In this document: piece by piece, positions 1 through 11,250 of the stretch | Numbering within the stretch: position 1 is the first letter of the stretch | How the letters are laid out: every line of letters starts with the position of its first letter | Assembly (NCBI RefSeq): GCF_040954645.1 | Contig: NC_092810.1 | Span: 14,184,377-14,248,376, forward strand | DNA length: 64,000 nt | From: Diabrotica undecimpunctata | Lineage: Eukaryota > Arthropoda > Insecta > Coleoptera > Chrysomelidae | Direction of reading: 5' to 3' | The notes under the pieces: generated by a model | Told to the model about the DNA's origin: nothing | Seen by the model: only the letters and a program-made list of their open reading frames with translations | Database searches by the model: none | Translations under genes and position numbers: made by a program

Positions 1-189
1 ACTGACTACTATTGTTTTAGTTTTCTGAGATGAGATTGTCATTTTTTTGCTCTGATGTTAAATCTGTGGATCAGTCTTTTTAGACTATCTTCATCTTGGG
101 CTATTAAAATTGGGTCGTCTGGGTAACAGAGTATTTTCATTTTTTTTTCATTCTGTATCCTAAACTATCATCTGTAAACCCTATCACTT

Positions 190-745
190 AACAACGGTTC
201 AAAAATTATTTGTTGAAGATTGTCCTAAAAGTAGGGTTTTGCGATTGGCTGTTAATGGAAAATACTCGAAATGTTAATTTTATTAGAAATATTTTGTTTA
301 CCGACGAGGCTATCTTCAGTAAAAATTAAATAACAAACCATCACAACAAGCACATATGGGCCGACGAAAATACTTAGGCTAAAAAAACGACTCATCACCA
401 AAGGACTTTCAAAGTTAATGTTTGGGCAGGAATTGTGATTAACAATCTAATAGGCCCCGTATTTCTTCTTAACAATTTAAACGATGATAATTATTTGCAG
501 TTTTTGGCTAACGATTTACAAGGGTATTTGGAAGAAGTGAATATTGCAATAAGGCAAAATATGTGGTTTCTACAAGATGGCGCTCCACCGCATTACAGTA
601 ATGAAGTCCGGGAATACCTTTGCAGGCAGTATCCTGGTCGGTGGATTGGAAGGGGTTGTGACGCACATTTCTTGGCCACCCAGAAGTCCAGGTCTTAACC
701 CCATAGACTTTTGCTTTTGGGGGTTTATGAAAGAGAAAGTGTAAA
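190..745 (+). pseudogene. mariner-like transposase fragment (DDE domain)
   Basis: Reading with frame changes, the stretch shows the three acidic blocks of a mariner/Tc1-superfamily transposase: FTDEAIF near 300-320, then MWFLQDGAPPH near 560-595, then SPGLNPIDFCFWG near 685-720. The middle part (435-698) is an open frame of 87 codons that ends out of frame: the PGRWIGRG block is followed by a frameshift, and the last catalytic block lies in another frame. A stop also falls at about 328. The N-terminal DNA-binding part is not visible. Such proteins cut and paste their own element at TA sites. I see no terminal inverted repeats tied to this copy, so it is an old truncated relic. The family call is firm, the exact limits are not. 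Confidence 0.8.
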
Positions 746-1095
746 TAATAAAGATACATTATTTTTATAAAAGAAAGGTATACTTGTTAGTAACCTCAAA
801 ATTCAACCGTTTTCGAGATCATCGCATTTTATAAGTCAGCTGCATAATTCTTAGTTGTGATATTTGTGCGGTAAAGCACTGAATACCTATAGATAAGCAT
901 AATTCATAGTTTATTCTTATTACAACAACTCAAAGATGATAATGTAACATCACAAAATGCTAGGACTGGTAGGACTGCTAAATGTCTTATTGGAGAAAAG
1001 ATTCTTCGTCTTCTTCTTTAGGTGACAATTTTACTTTTCTATCGCTTCTTAAGTTTCTATGTTGACGTTGCATTATTTTTTCTCTATTGTAAAAT
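746..1095. other. non-coding gap between two mariner relics
   Basis: AT-rich sequence with no open frame and no recognisable motif. It separates two mariner-type transposase relics and may be their decayed flanks. Confidence 0.4.
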
Positions 1096-2295
1096 GCTGA
1101 AAACCCAAAAAATGTGGTTTATGCAAGATGGTACGCCACCACATTCTAGAGAAAAGGCAGTGAGAACATACTTAAATACAACTTTTCTGAACTTTTGATT
1201 GGTCGTGGTAGTCATATTCCTTGGCAAAGTCGTGAGATATTGATATAATTATTTAATTCATAAAAAATCCCAAAAGAATACTTATTATTCATTACGTAAA
1301 TTGTTTACCCAATTTTATTAGGAGAATTAGAAACTATCCATATTCGTGTAATCGGAAATACGGGCACTTTTTAGCGCACGTACTCCGATTTGCGAATAGT
1401 GATTGCTGATTGTACAGGGTGTGTCCGATTGGTAGTGTGCGCCATATTCGAGCTTTCGGTCTTTCTCAGACCATTGAGTCCGCTCACCAGTGTAGTTACT
1501 AACCAGTCGGATTTCTCGAACTCCGTTAAGACCACATACCCTTCCAGTCTCCTGGAAGCCTTAGTTTTAGAGTAACGTAGGTCCCAAATATCTAAGTGGC
1601 GAGTAAGTTTTATTTCCTACTCGTCCAGTTACTCTCAAAACCATCATTCGTAATGGTCGTCTGTGTACGTATATACAATACTTATTATTCATTACGTAAA
1701 TTGTTTATCCATTTTTATTAGGAGAATTAGAAACTAGAGCACAGGTATTGAATAACACATATGTGTCTTGTTTCATAATACTTTTGCTACAAATCTAACC
1801 TTAAAGACTCTTGCCTAAACAGGCAATTTAGTTTAGCATAATATTAGTTCTTTAGTAAATCATAATAGTCCATTTGTTTGAGATAAATAAGTAATGTCAT
1901 CGATAGGTTATTCCGTGTGTATATAAGTAACCAATGGACGGGATAAATCACAGTTTAATACATTATTTAACAAATAAAATGTAGTTCCATAATATACCAT
2001 AAGATTTGGATATGTATCCAAAAGAATATATTCATCCATTATACATTACAGCCACCACGTAGCCCAGAATTTAATCCGCTTGATTTTGTTGTATGGGGCG
2101 CAATTACACAACGTGTCTAAAAGAATCCCATAAACATTCGTAACCAACTATGGGAAGAAATAAATACTGCAGCAATTTCTTTAGAACCGATGATGCTATT
2201 TAATATAAGACTATCTTTTATGGAATATATTGACAAATGAATTAAAGAAAATGGTGAACATATCGAACACTTACTTTGGCAAAAAGTTATGTTAT
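1096..2295 (+). pseudogene. second mariner-like transposase, split in two
   Basis: The block MWFMQDGTPPHSREKAVRTY (about 1110-1170) followed out of frame by LIGRGSHIPW (about 1196-1225) is the middle of a mariner-type DDE domain. The expected next block, PPRSPEFNPLDFVVWGAITQ, appears only at about 2050-2110 and runs on with frameshifts to about 2290. So roughly 820 bp of unrelated sequence sits exactly between two adjacent protein blocks. The gene has stops and frameshifts and cannot make protein. Downstream, at 2738-2748, CACCCTGTATA resembles the end of an insect mariner-type element and may be its right terminus. Confidence 0.75.
1278..1736. repeat. 59-bp direct repeats flanking a 340-bp segment
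   Basis: A segment beginning ATACTTATTATTCATTACG occurs at 1278-1336 and again at 1677-1736 with only a few differences. The 340 bp between them (1337-1676) are richer in GC than the surroundings and have no coding signal. The whole block lies inside the insertion that splits the mariner gene. It could be a small retroelement with repeated ends or a local duplication; I cannot name it. Confidence 0.6.
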
Positions 2296-2750
2296 TTCGT
2301 TTAACTATATCTTAATTTGGTTTGTAAACAAAATGTTTTAATTATGGCTTTAATTTAACATAAAACGTAAAATGTTTGATGTAAAATCCTATTATTCTGT
2401 TATTTTGTCAAATCCTATTATTAATTATCCTGTTGATATTTATTTTATTTAATATTTCGTTAAATATTAACTTTAGTTAAAAGTATTTTATAACAAAATT
2501 CAAAAGTGTTAATGTTTTTGTCTATTTTTCCTTCGTTGCCTAAAGTAAAACTATGCAGCTGATTTGTAAAATTCGATTATCTCGAAAACTGTTTGGTTTT
2601 GAAGTTATTAACAACTATATTTTTTTTGTTAAAATAACGTATCCTTAATATTTTTTGTCACAAATACAGGTAACTAAAATCGTAATAATTTAAAGTGTAG
2701 AATCTACTATTTCTTTTTGTACAATTACTTAAGGATCACCCTGTATATGC
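2296..2750 (+). mobile_element. 3' non-coding end of mariner-type element
   Basis: This AT-rich stretch follows the last transposase block and ends at 2738-2748 in CACCCTGTATA, a terminus form common in insect mariner-type elements and followed by a TA. The partner left inverted repeat was not located, so the element limits are tentative. Confidence 0.4.
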
Positions 2751-3249
2751 ATGACTTAAAATGGAAACTGGTAAGGCAATTTCCTTGTTTAAAAGTGGAC
2801 CCCGCAGGCTACGTAATAATGATTTTCTACAAATATTGACAAACAAAATAAAAATATTAATAAAAGAAAATAATTAAAGGAAAATTGCTTTTGCAGAAAA
2901 TACATGTCCAATTAAATCTTACTATTTTAAACACGAAATAAAACAAACAAAAACGACATATTATTTCATTATCACGTTCCAGGCCTCGGGTAATTCGATC
3001 GCAATAAACCGTAGTGGAACGAAATTGAAATATAATATTTAATTAGTTAAGAAAAACATAGAGACTCATTAAATAAACATAAAATGAATTTCCTAGAGAA
3101 TAATTTAATTTGACTATGAAATGAATAAAATGAACCAATTTTAAATTGATCTCTATTATATTCGGGATCGTTAATCATGAATTAGTGTTTCTTTCATTTT
3201 ATTAGAAAAATTAAACATTAGGGTGGAACGAAAAATTCGAAGTCATCAT
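2751..3249. other. no feature seen
   Basis: AT-rich sequence without an open frame, a repeat or a known motif that I can support. Confidence 0.4.
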
Positions 3250-3955
3250 TTTTTATGGGGTTAGTGTTAAAAAGTTGCGTTTCGATGTATAATAAAACTG
3301 TAAGAAATATTTTTTGTATTGGACCCGATCTTCTGGTTCCATATTAAATCTAAATTTTTGGGAATAACAAAACGGCATATTATTTCTAAACAGCAACTTT
3401 GAACGAATAAAGCCATCCCTTGATTCTGGTCCACAAACAGCAGCTGATGCTTCAGTTACTAACTTAACAGTTCTTTCCACGGATTGTGTATGAAGGGGCA
3501 ATTTAAGACATTTATGTTATTGTGATTCTCAGAATCAATCATATCCCTTTCATCTTCATTAGAAATGTGTTTTAGCAAAGGAGAAGCCATAACACTGCAT
3601 TCAGAAATAGAAATGAAGTCAATATAATCTGCAGCATTAAAATGTAATGTTGGTATTGTGAATCTCCGGATCTTTATTCTTTCTAACTTTGTCTAGCTTT
3701 CAGCACTTTGCGCAGTCCTAGCTCCCGTATATGTTTTCGTTCATCTTTCATCATACCAAGTAATACATTTTTGGGATGGCAAAATAAGCATTTCTTTGGA
3801 TACCGGCATCGAAACTTTTTCTTTGGTCAACTGGTAGAAATCGTGAATAATCGGGAATAATCATTCGCCATAAATGTTTTGAACCATCAGAACAGCTAGG
3901 ATATAGTTTTATATAAAGCCAAAATTGTACATACACTTTTTGGATAAAACTTACT

Positions 3956-4199
3956 TCTTCTTCTTCTAGTGCCCTCTCTACTAATGAAGATTGGCTATAA
4001 CCATTGCAAATTCGTTTTTATCTTCTACTTTTCTTAAGAGCATCTGTGTATTTAACTCAATCCAGTCGCGAATGTTTTTCAGTCAGGATATTTGTCGTCT
4101 ACCAGGACCCCTTTTTCCTTCGATATTACCCTACATAATCAGCTGCAACAACTTGTACTTATCATTTCTAAGTATGTGCCCCATATATTCCTTTTAATG
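3956..4199 (-). mobile_element. 5'-truncated RTE-like retrotransposon 3' end
   Basis: On the minus strand this encodes the last part of an RTE-type reverse transcriptase: MGHILRNDKYKLLQLIM, then GKRGPGRR, then VIANLH and two stops, followed by a GAAGAAGAAGAA tail. The same tail structure ends the fuller element at 17286. It is flanked by the direct repeat AAACTTACT at 3947-3955 and 4200-4208, a target-site duplication. Only 244 bp were inserted, typical of strong 5' truncation during target-primed reverse transcription. The fragment also carries internal stops. Confidence 0.85.
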
Positions 4200-4251
4200 A
4201 AACTTACTGACATAATTAATTGAGGGCTGGGACATTCAGTTCCAACATACA

Positions 4252-5619
4252 TAGACCAGTGTTGAAGCCTTTAAAAAAGGTAAAAAGTCAAACAAAATTA
4301 TAGTAGAATGAAACCTATTGGAAAAGGAAGAATTTATGCTAAAAATAGAAAAAAAAATAAATTCCACTCCTACCGAGGTCGGGCAGTGGGAGGGGGTGAG
4401 TTTTTAAGGGTAAAAATCGGTTTAGCGCGATTTTCGGCGAAACTACAAGTGCTATGGAAAAAAGTTAAATAGCAAAGTTGTAGGTAACAAACGGATCTAC
4501 AACTTTTGTATTTATACTTTTTTTACATAACCTCAAAATTTTTGTGGAAAATTCAAAAAAGTAAGTTTTTGATTTTTTATTTTTATCTTCTACAAAAAAA
4601 AAATTTTTACGAAATTTGGTGAAAACTTGCCTTGGTATGTACCAAATAGACTGTAATTTTTTGGAATTGAAAAATTTATTTTTTTACCTGATATTGATTT
4701 AATATCGAAAAAGGACCCTAACTTTCAATAGAAAATTCACGCATCAAAATATCAGCTTTTTTAAAAAAGTCGGTGGGCTTTTTGTTCGTTCAAATCTCTA
4801 CTTTCCGATAGTGTAAAAAAAATACATTACAATGGGAAATGTTCTCAAAAAACGCAAAAAACGAAGAAAACTCGAATCGAAAAATTTTTTTTTCATCATT
4901 ATGTACAATTTTGAGATATTTTTTATTAAATTACAGTATTAATTATAAGAAATATCTCAAAATTGTACATAATGATGAAAAAAATTTTTTCGATTTGAGT
5001 TTTTTTTTGTTTTTTGCGTTTTTTGAAAACATTTTCCATAGTAATGTATATATTTTTTTTACAATATCGGAAAGAAGAGATTTCAAACCACAAAAAGCCC
5101 ACCGACTTTTTTAAAAAAGCTGATATTTTGATGCGTGAATTTTCGATTGAAAATTAGGGTACTTTTCCGATATTAAATCAATATCAGGTAAAAAAATAAA
5201 TTTTTCAATTCCTAAAAATTACAGTATATTTGGTACATACTAAGGCAAGTTTTCCCAAAATTTCGTAAAAAAAAATTTGTTTGTAAAAGATAAATATAAA
5301 AAACCAAAAACTTAGTTTTTTGAATTTTCCACAAAAATTTTGAGGTTATGTAAAAAAAGTGTAAAAGTGTAAAAAGTTGTAGATCTTTTTGTGTTACCTA
5401 CAACTTTGCTATTTAACTTTTTTCCATAGCAAATGTAGTTTCGCCGAAAATCGCGATAAACCAATTTTTACCCCTAAAAACTCACCCCCTCCCACTTTCC
5501 GACCTCGGTTGGAGTGAAATTTATTTTTTCTTTCATTTTTAGGATATTCTCTTCCTTTTCCAGTGGGTTTCATTCTACTATAATTTTTTTTGGTTTCAAA
5601 AATTATCGACCCTGGTCTA
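4252..5619. mobile_element. 1.37-kb palindromic non-autonomous DNA element
   Basis: The whole segment is one inverted repeat: the left arm (about 4252-4928) matches the reverse complement of the right arm (about 4946-5619), with the fold point near 4936. Both ends read TAGACCAG followed by G-rich sequence. Direct ACA triplets flank it at 4249-4251 and 5620-5622, and skipping the element plus one ACA closes the surrounding gene in frame. There is no plausible coding capacity; the open frames in it are arm artefacts. It behaves as a snap-back or MITE-like DNA transposon. The end CAGGG(T)CG resembles some hAT ends, but a 3-bp duplication does not fit hAT, so the superfamily is open. Confidence 0.8.
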
Positions 5620-7135
5620 ACAATCGAAGCAACCGATTAGCAACTGTCAGCCACCTTGCGTGTGATATTTTGCCAGGTCTCTTAAGGCTCAAATCATTAG
5701 TACATTTCTTCTTAGTTTGACTGCTTGACTGAGTACTTCTGATCAGTACTAAGATCTGTTATTTCTAATAATATTGATAGGTTGTTTTCTATTGCGACGA
5801 AATCGACGACGGCCTTCTCTTCACAGCGTTCCAGAAGTTCCCTATTGGCCCTGAAAAACCAAGTGGTCCATTTACCTATTGGATTAAATGACGTAGAGGT
5901 AGTTCGTTGTAATGAAATAAGCATACTAGCCATTGAAGTACTTGAGGCTATAACGCCTACTTGAGGGCTTGTGTTCACTACCGTTCCATCGCATCCAACT
6001 ACGCTTAACTTCGATATATCAATAAAATTTTCACGATAAATGTCTGTAAGCTATTCGCGATGTTTGCAGCAGATCCTGATAAAGGAGACACGTGTTCTAC
6101 ATATCGAGGGCCTGGTTCTTCAATAATTGTTACATGTTCTTCTGTAACTACTGTTTGATAAAACTTATTGCCTTTTTTTTGTTGCAAGACAGTCTTGTTT
6201 TTAGGCCTATCAACAAATATACTTCTGATTGATAGTTCTTCCTTCTGCTTCTGGAGATAATGTCTATGAGATGCATGCTGTCGCCTTATTTTTATCCTAT
6301 CAATTACTTTTGATGTATCAGTCACAGTTATAATTCCCATATCTTTTAAGACCTCTTATGCTATAATTGCAGCAGAACGATCTGAGACCCCGGTTCTCTC
6401 GCGCGCCGAAGCTAAACTTGGCAAGCAAATCCGCATTTGTGATTTGCAAAGGGGCAATGAGTTCTTTTTCATGACCATCTGCATCAGAAGAATTTGAGTT
6501 AGACAAGCTGCTATTAATGGAACGATTAGAGGAATCAAGAGTACATGCTTTACGAACAATTTCGTCAGTATTATATTTTTGGGAACTTGCCTATGCCTTC
6601 TTGGTTCTTTCCATTTTCTTCCTTATTGCAACATATGCTGCAATATTCACTGATTTTTTTACAGCTACGTTGATCTTGAAGAAAAATTCGCTCAATTTGT
6701 ACTACCTTCTTGATTATATTATCATAAGTACACACACAGTTCCAGTCATGTTGGACTTGCAAGCCGCGATATCAAATAACTTTTCACAATCATTTCGAAA
6801 CTGACAAAATCTTTTCTTTGTATGAATCAGATGCTTGCTGAGTTTTTGTGTATCGCTTAAGATTTTGATACTCTGTATAAATAGTTTTAATCATATCTTG
6901 AATGCGCTTATGCAATAATGTTGGAATAGAAGCTTTTATCCATATTTGTTCTACTTTCGACGTCGGCGATAGATGGATCTTTATTATCTATTATTTGTCA
7001 ACTTAAGTTCATTATGAACAAAGACTTTAGACTAAAGCACTTCAGAATGTCACACTTAGTTGGTAAAACACGATTATTGAAAACACCAATAATTGTACCT
7101 AGTATTTCGCAGTTCACACTACTTCGCGTTGCCAT

Positions 7136-9990
7136 TGTTGTTTAGATTGTAACAAAATATTTTGCCTACCTCAGGGTAAGAACATAGGGGTAGAAAATTG
7201 GGGACAAAAACTATGGTGGCGAAGATAGGGCAAGCAAAACAATCGTTATATGTGCGAACGGCACTCAGGGGTTAGCTGGAGAGCTGGAATCGTGGATAAG
7301 TTAAAATAAATGGGTCGGATTGGGGTATCTACACAATGAAATAAAGGGTCATAAATCACTTGGGACAAACAAAACAAAAGGAAACAGGAAACACCTCTAG
7401 TACATTTATAAAGAGCGCCACTTCGAGGTGCCTAATTATAACCATTACAACAGCTAGTTGTAACTAGGGAAATAATTATCAAACATAAAGAAACATATCT
7501 TTTTCAAATGGAAACTCAGGAAAGGTTAGTTTAAAAAAAAATAAACAAATTTTAAGAAACAAAATTTAACATTTATTTTTGTGTCACCACAAACAGTTAT
7601 CAAAAATACAAATGGCACAAAAAATATACTATATAAATAGTTGCAAAATACAGAATAAAAAAAAACTTACGTGTCTATCTGTTTACAAACTCACAAGTGG
7701 AATTGCTACAAAAAACTTACAAAACTGTTATTAAGTTATTTATAACTGGCAGAAATAGATTATCAAAATAAGAGATATGTTTTTAAAATGAAAATCCCAT
7801 AAAGGTAAAGGTTAACCTTTTTTACAAAGAAACAAAAATATGTCACAACAAATTAAAGGCTAGCTGTCATATGTCAATATTTAATTTAACAGATAAAATC
7901 AAAAATGACAGCATAGCCACACCCTAAGATTTACAGTACCAATAAATTATTAAAACCTTTTATTTATATTATTTACTATTTAAAACATAAAACCAATTAT
8001 TAGAAAAAAAAGTCTATTTTTATTTTGAAAGTTTAAACACAAAAAAACGTTACCTTGATTTTCACATAAAATATCACTAAAATTTCTGGGGGTTAAACGG
8101 AATTATTGGAATTTCTGCTATACAAAAGGGGCTGCTTCACTTCGAACTGGTCTGGGAAGACGACCAGAGACAAATAAAATTGAGGTTGGAACCAACTCAC
8201 CGGCACCTGGGGCACACCCTATACGCTGCTTTAAACATTTTCAATATTCTGGTACACTGCACAAAATCCTTTAAATATTCAACAAAAATAGTGGTTACTC
8301 TATCCTAATCTGCCATATTACAGAGAGTAAATTTCCACTAAATTATTACGAATTCACCGGTTCTTGGTGAGTTTTACCACAGCGTCTGCCTCACTTGGTT
8401 ATCATTCTCAACCTGCCCTCGTTCCAAAAAACTCTTCACCTAGATACCAACTTGCCTTTCCTCTTGTGTCCGCTCATAGCCGTATACCCCATCGAACCTA
8501 AACAAACAATCTACCCCTCTTGACCTCGTTCCTAGCAACGAACCGACAAAAAAACTTCTTGATTATTTACTTTTAAATTGGTTATCTGGAAATTTTTTAC
8601 CTCACAATACATACAGAGAATAGGGGGATTTTAATGTAAACAAAGACAAAAAAATATTCTCAGCTTTAATACGTCTTTACTACGAGATAAACAAAACGCA
8701 TTTTATTCATTATTTTAAACGTCCTCGATTCCTAGTTTTAACCGGAACAATTTTTTACCTGACAATGTAACAGAGACAAACACATCTATATTTTGAAACA
8801 ACTGAATACAAAACTTAAAACAGAATTTATACTATTATATAGATATAAAATATAAAACACAAGATACGACACGTCTGTGCCAGATGAGAAATTCAACAGT
8901 ACTGCTATCTGTTGTGTCGCTGTGCCTACGTGAATGATTGCAAGATTGATGTAACATCTGCATTTCTCCCTCCCCTACCTGCTTGATCTAAAACTAGCTG
9001 AAGACATGACGTTGACCTTTGAATAATTTGATATATAGTCTTTTGGAACAGGTAAATAATACCATATCAGGCTTCAATTGTATTATGGAACCTGCAAACT
9101 TTGTGTAATTTCAAAATAATTTTGCATACGATGCTGTTCAATCCTAAAGACGACTTTTGATCATAGCCATATCGATTTTTCAACAAAATAATTTTTTTGT
9201 TATTTCATTTTCCAAATCCTATATGGAACCTCAAAATTTTTTTTTATTTCAAAATACTCTCGCACCGATTCTTTTCATCAGCTGACACAACTTTTAAAAG
9301 ATAGCCACAAAAATTTTTATTTTCTTTAATTTTTTTTACCTCTTTTGTTTCACCCTACTGTCCAATGTCATAGGCACTAGTTGATCGTTTGACATGCAAA
9401 TGAGAAAGCACATTTAACGCTCTATGCGCAGATCGAGTAAACTGCAAAGAACAAGTGTCTACCATGGAAAAAGAGGCATAAAAATACCAACATACCGGTG
9501 ACTGCTGCGGTACGTCAGAGTAACCGGAAGAGAGAGTAAAAGAAATATGAAAAAGTAGCTGTCGCTATTTAGGATGATGGAGTAGGGAAGCGTAAAAGGT
9601 GACGCTTGGGACTGTCTGTGCATAACTAAAGCGTGAAAGGCCTCGCGTCGTCGGCGTCGCTCTACGACCCAGCGCCTCGCTGAAGCACATCAATTTCCAT
9701 AGAACAGGTGAAGAATTGATTTAACATCTCTGAGCGATGCGAAAATTGGCGTATAGCGGTATGGGAATGTATGTATGTGTGGATTCTAATTTGTTTTCGA
9801 AATTTTCGAGGGTAAAGTGTCTCGGATTTGTCTCTCTCTCTATGCTGATTATAGATTCGCATTTATTTTTTATGCATACAGAATTCTGTGCTCCGGAAAT
9901 TCAATTATTACGTAACGAGTCTCTACTAATAAAATTTATATTAGAATAATAAAATTACTTTCTCTTTCGACTATTACTCAAAAAATTATA
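7136..9990. other. long gene-free stretch
   Basis: I see no coding region over 70 codons with family resemblance here. Around 7441-7530 and 7715-7830 two diverged similar segments occur (both contain a TTATCAAA..ATAA..ATATGTTTTT-like core), as do two near 8590 and 8750 that share AATTTTTTACCT. These hint at an old tandem or a decayed transposon without coding capacity. Sequence around 9360-9650 is less AT-rich but carries no recognisable product. Confidence 0.4.
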
Positions 9991-10014
9991 TTTTACTAAA
10001 TTTTACAACTACTG

Positions 10015-10245
10015 TAATGTCAAAATATGCAAATTAATGCAAAAAATGAACATAAATACGCACTTATACACCCAAAGATATGCATTTATTTAAAAAAAAT
10101 ATGCATACAAGAATAAAAATAAAAATTAAAAAAAAAATCTTACTATAACAGCAGCTTATATAAATAACATAGGTACTATTTAACAATAAACGACCAAGTG
10201 TTATTTAAAAATTTTTTAACAAAATATTATAGGCACTAATGCCTA
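10015..10245 (-). mobile_element. old relic of the hAT family seen at 26.6 kb
   Basis: The sequence has the ATATGCA-rich subterminal region and then AACAATAAACGACCAAG followed by a TTTTTTAACAAAATATTA-like run. This matches the 3' end of the hAT element at 26574-29475, where AACAATAAATGACCAAG encodes the end of the transposase on the minus strand. Divergence is clearly larger than between the two fuller copies, so this is an older insertion reduced to its end. Confidence 0.65.
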
Positions 10246-10344
10246 AGGCACTAAAAGAAACGAGAAGGAAGCTTAAAATCTCCTGAAATTTAATTACCTA
10301 AAATTTAATTTATAAAATATATAAGTATTATTACATCATTGATA

Positions 10345-10575
10345 TAAAATGAAAAAAATATGTTCATTTTCTGGGATTTTCCGAGATTTCCGAGGGGAGG
10401 GAGTGAAAATTATGTCATCATTATTAATACTGCGACAGACTGTTCCAGCCAAATTAAAAAAAAGTGAGTTTTTACGGTGAATTTCAAATTTTTCCGAGAT
10501 TTGGCATATTTCCCGGCCAGTGAAAACTATGTAGTTATTCATATTTCGACGAGCTACCCCAGATTAAAACAAAAA
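10345..10575. repeat. two diverged tandem units of about 110 bp
   Basis: The first unit (about 10350-10455) and the second (about 10465-10570) share, in order, TTTTCCGAGATTT, then GTGAAAA(T/C)TATGT, then ATTATT or ATTCAT, then CGACAGACT or CGACGAGCT, then CCAG and a purine-rich end. They look like a short degenerate tandem array or the end of a decayed element. Confidence 0.45.
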
Positions 10576-10799
10576 GAGGCTTCTAGCTAGAATGGAATCC
10601 GAGATAATGTAAATTTTTCGTACGTGTTTCAATTTGAAGTTCCGATCTCGAAAATTATTTTATTATTTAAACAAAAATGACCCTGCGTCAACTACTAAGA
10701 GTTATTCGCAGGGGTTACAAACACAAATTACAAGTATTGAATGTCTTACAATGTATATATAACTTAAATATATTAATATACTCTATTAAATATTGTAAA

Positions 10800-11250
10800 A
10801 TTTAATATCTTTTAAATATTTCAGCACTTCGTTGAACTGGCAGCTTAGTAGATCCTTCATGTTAGTAGAGAGGATATTTTTTCTTCTTTCTTGGGTGTCT
10901 GTTTTGTATTCTAACAGAATATGTTTCACAGTGATTTGTGTCTTGCAGTTGTGGCAGAAAGGGATGGTTTCTTTATTTATTAAGTGAATATGGGTTGGTA
11001 TAGTATGTCCTAATCATAGTCGAGTTATTATCACTTGTTCACAACGTTTTAGTGGGAGTGGTAAGGTGGTGCTGACAATTTCTATGACATCTTTTAATTT
11101 GTTCAGGTTCAGGAGTATAATTTTTTTAGGTTTATTATAGAATTCTCTTTGAAGTGAGTTTCTTGTATACACAGTATTAGTGGAGAATAATTTTGAATTA
11201 ATAGTTTGAGTGATTCGAGGTGAGCGAAATACCCATTTGGGTTCCATTGA
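10800..11250 (-). pseudogene. C-terminal end of ORF2, I-clade element
   Basis: The minus strand encodes PLPLKRCEQVIITRL, a stop, then LGHTIPTHIHLINKE, FCHNCKTQITVKHILLE and a tail ending LKYLKDIKFYNI. The blocks ITRLRLGHT, CxxC and TVKHIL are the usual extreme C-terminus of I-clade ORF2, after RNase H. An in-frame stop (from Arg in the related copy at 13320) breaks it. The part upstream, to 11250, is the deletion junction to the ORF1 tail. Confidence 0.7.

Larger units (their letters stand above)
3250..7135 (-). pseudogene. decayed copy of an unnamed multi-copy insect gene, split by two insertions
   Basis: Read on the minus strand from an ATG at 7133-7135, the pieces line up in order with a protein type that I recall only as 'uncharacterized' repeated proteins in aphids, beetles and Hydra. 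Blocks, 5' to 3': a leader with IQDMIKTIYTEYQNLKRYTK (about 6890), IERIFLQDQR (about 6690), GVSDRSAAIIA (about 6370), VIDRIKIRRQ (about 6300), LSVVGCDGTVVNT (about 5980), DLSTDQKY (about 5745), SHARWLTVANRLLRL (about 5660), YVGTECPSPQ (about 4240), IQKVYVQFWLYIK (about 3930), IQRNAYFA (about 3785), and VKLVTEASAAVCG (about 3460). Many frameshifts and stops make it dead. A palindromic element (4252-5619) and an RTE fragment (3956-4199) interrupt it. Skipping both brings LRL next to YVGTE and VSF next to IQKV in frame, which supports one original gene. The function is unknown; high copy number suggests a transposon gene, but no terminal repeats were found. Confidence 0.7.

Noticed and set aside
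4839..5114. 91-codon open frame at the centre of the palindrome
   Set aside because: It runs through both arms of the fold-back element, has low-complexity Phe/Lys composition and no family likeness; an artefact of AT-rich inverse sequence.
9737..9949. 70-codon plus-strand frame opposite a 66-codon minus-strand frame
   Set aside because: Both are overlapping, have no domain likeness, no context and no initiation or splice support.
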